Shown piece by piece: positions 4,485 to 5,679 of a DNA stretch of 5,679 nt. Each line of letters begins with the position of its first letter. Position 1 is the first letter of the stretch. The notes below the pieces were generated by a model that did no database searches, was not told the origin of the DNA, and saw nothing but the letters and a program-made list of their open reading frames with translations. A program made the position numbers and the translations under genes. The stretch is from Spirochaetaceae bacterium (GTDB lineage: Bacteria; Spirochaetota; Spirochaetia; Treponematales; Breznakiellaceae). The stretch covers positions 1 through 5,679 of the forward strand of contig JAITRV010000108.1 of NCBI GenBank assembly GCA_031288215.1. The letters are read 5' to 3'.

Positions 4485-5654
4485 TTCATAAAAGTAGGAA
4501 TGGACCGCGCCGCTGATCAGTTCCTTCACCGAATCGGCCTTTTTGCCGAAGTGGGACTCGAACCCCTCGTGATCCGTGATAAGGCCGAGTTTCCAGCCGG
4601 GGAAGCGTTCCCCCAGGGCGCCCAGTTCCCGGTAGCGGGCCTCCGCCTCAGCAGCGTCCCCCAGCCGCCTCCCGTAGGGCGGGTTGGTAATGATGAAGCC
4701 CTCAGCTTCCGGGGCCCGGGCCTCCTCCGCGGGAAGCCGCCGGACCTCCACCCCCGCCCCCGGCGGGGGCATTGCGGGAGGCATGCGCGCGGGCCGGTTC
4801 GCCGGGTCCCCGCCTCGGCCTGCCGCCAACTCCGCGGCCCGGGTCAGGTTTGCCCGGGCCAGGGCCAGCGCCGCGGCATCGGCGTCGCTCCCGTAGATGC
4901 GGATGCGGTTTTCAAAATTCGCCCGGGCCCGCAATTCTTCCCGGAGGGCCCCCTCCAGTTTCCGGTCGCCGATGGCCAGGGACGAGAGGGCAAAGGGCCG
5001 GCCCAGCCCCGGGGCCAAGTCCCAGGCGTAGAGCAGGGCCTCGATGAGGATGGTCCCGGAGCCGCAGAAGGGATCGTAGAGGGGGAATTTCCGCTTCCAG
5101 CCCGCAAGGAGGAGGAGGGCGGCGGCGGTGGTCTCCCGGAGGGGGGCGACGCCCCCGGCGGGCCGGTAGCCCCGCTTGAACAGGGGTTCCCCGGAGAGGT
5201 CCAGGAGCAGCGAGGCCTGGTCCTTTTCCAGATAGAGCCGCAGTTCCGCGGGTTCTTCGTCGGGGAGCCGGGATAGATGGCGGACCTCGCAAAGCCGGCT
5301 TGCCGCGGCCTTATGGACCACCGCCTGGATGCTGGTAAGCGCCTGGAGCCGGGAGCGGTTGGCCCGGACCTTGGCGACCACGAGCCCCCGCCCGGGGGGG
5401 ATGAGGTCCTCCCAGGGGACGGCCCGGCATCCCTCGAAGAGGGCGTCAAAGTCCGCCGCCTCAAAGCGGGCGGCCTCCAGGAGGAGGCGGTCCGCGGTCC
5501 TCAGGGCCATGAGGGCCCGGTAAAGCCCCGCGGTGTCCGCCTCGAAGCGGACCCGGCCATAGCCGGAATCCACCACCCGCAGTCCGTTTTTTTTCAGCTC
5601 ATTGGAAGTCAGGCGTTCCGCCCCGGCGGCGCAGAGGGCAATAGCGGTCCACAT
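4467..5654 (-). CDS. rlmL: THUMP-domain class I SAM-dependent RNA methyltransferase (RlmL/YpsC family)
   Basis: A 395-residue RNA guanine-N2 methyltransferase of the COG0116 type, predicted to modify 23S rRNA by analogy with the N-terminal half of E. coli RlmKL and with B. subtilis YpsC, which has about the same length. The N-terminus (MWTAIALCAAGAERLTSNEL) matches the family opening. A THUMP RNA-binding region follows (about 50-155). Then come the conserved LFKRGYR (158-163) and APLRETTAAALL (170-181) segments, the SAM-binding motif DPFCGSGTILIEA (194-206), the acidic motif GSDAD (255-259) and the catalytic motif TNPPYGRRLG (323-332). Between GSDAD and the catalytic motif, residues 277-301 form a Gly/Pro-rich low-complexity insertion. 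The start is supported by the family N-terminus, but the binding site (AAGG one base from the ATG) is poorly spaced and sits in a small hairpin. Exact target base is inferred, not shown. Confidence 0.9.
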   Translation of the reverse strand: MWTAIALCAAGAERLTSNELKKNGLRVVDSGYGRVRFEADTAGLYRALMALRTADRLLLEAARFEAADFDALFEGCRAVPWEDLIPPGRGLVVAKVRANRSRLQALTSIQAVVHKAAASRLCEVRHLSRLPDEEPAELRLYLEKDQASLLLDLSGEPLFKRGYRPAGGVAPLRETTAAALLLLAGWKRKFPLYDPFCGSGTILIEALLYAWDLAPGLGRPFALSSLAIGDRKLEGALREELRARANFENRIRIYGSDADAAALALARANLTRAAELAAGRGGDPANRPARMPPAMPPPGAGVEVRRLPAEEARAPEAEGFIITNPPYGRRLGDAAEAEARYRELGALGERFPGWKLGLITDHEGFESHFGKKADSVKELISGAVHSYFYEYHELS

Positions 5655-5666
5655 ACCTTACGGTAT
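5653..5666 (-). promoter_or_regulatory. Start-codon hairpin with GUAA tetraloop before the methyltransferase gene
   Basis: The transcript would read AUACC-GUAA-GGUAU followed by G. The five-pair stem is perfect and the loop fits the stable GNRA class. The stem covers the AAGG that could serve as ribosome binding site and the first two bases of the AUG. It could lower initiation, but a five-pair stem is weak and could arise by chance. Confidence 0.3.
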
Positions 5667-5679
5667 CAGGATTTTGCCC

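Overview
The window is GC-rich, densely coded bacterial DNA with AT-richer junctions between genes. No gene here fixes the taxon. The mix of a PD-(D/E)XK-like protein, a TetR regulator and a ytfI/ytfJ-type pair recalls termite-gut or Treponema-like spirochaetes, while several families are also common in Firmicutes. The spirochaete assignment is a recollection of family resemblance, not a search result.

Layout: (1) Positions 1-264 (+) are the 3' end of a gene that enters from the left, probably a PD-(D/E)XK nuclease-like protein. (2) A convergent junction at about 265-420 is rich in degenerate AACAA / GTAACAA / CTGCTCC repeat words. (3) A minus-strand operon (2729 to 370) encodes an 81-residue single-pass membrane protein followed, 8 nt later, by a 701-residue heavy-metal P1B-type ATPase with an unusual Tyr-Ser-Cys transmembrane motif in place of Cys-Pro-Cys. 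(4) A divergent promoter/leader region lies at 2730-2905. (5) A plus-strand pair follows: a DUF2953 (YtfI-like) membrane protein and a GerW/YtfJ-family protein, the same pair found in endospore formers. (6) A second convergent junction at about 3775-3855 carries long imperfect inverted repeats around a 7-bp tandem repeat. (7) A minus-strand pair encodes a THUMP/RlmL-type RNA methyltransferase (5654 to 4467) and then a TetR-family regulator (4439 to 3810).

The most interesting points are these. The small membrane protein plus P-ATPase operon is architecturally like the mycobacterial PacL-CtpC metal-efflux pairs. The sporulation-associated ytfI-ytfJ pair may sit in a non-sporulating lineage. 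Related repeat sequence sits at both convergent junctions and supplies the C-terminal codons of the two minus-strand genes ending there (ATPase tail and TetR tail). No tRNA, rRNA, CRISPR array, insertion sequence or clear rho-independent terminator was seen.
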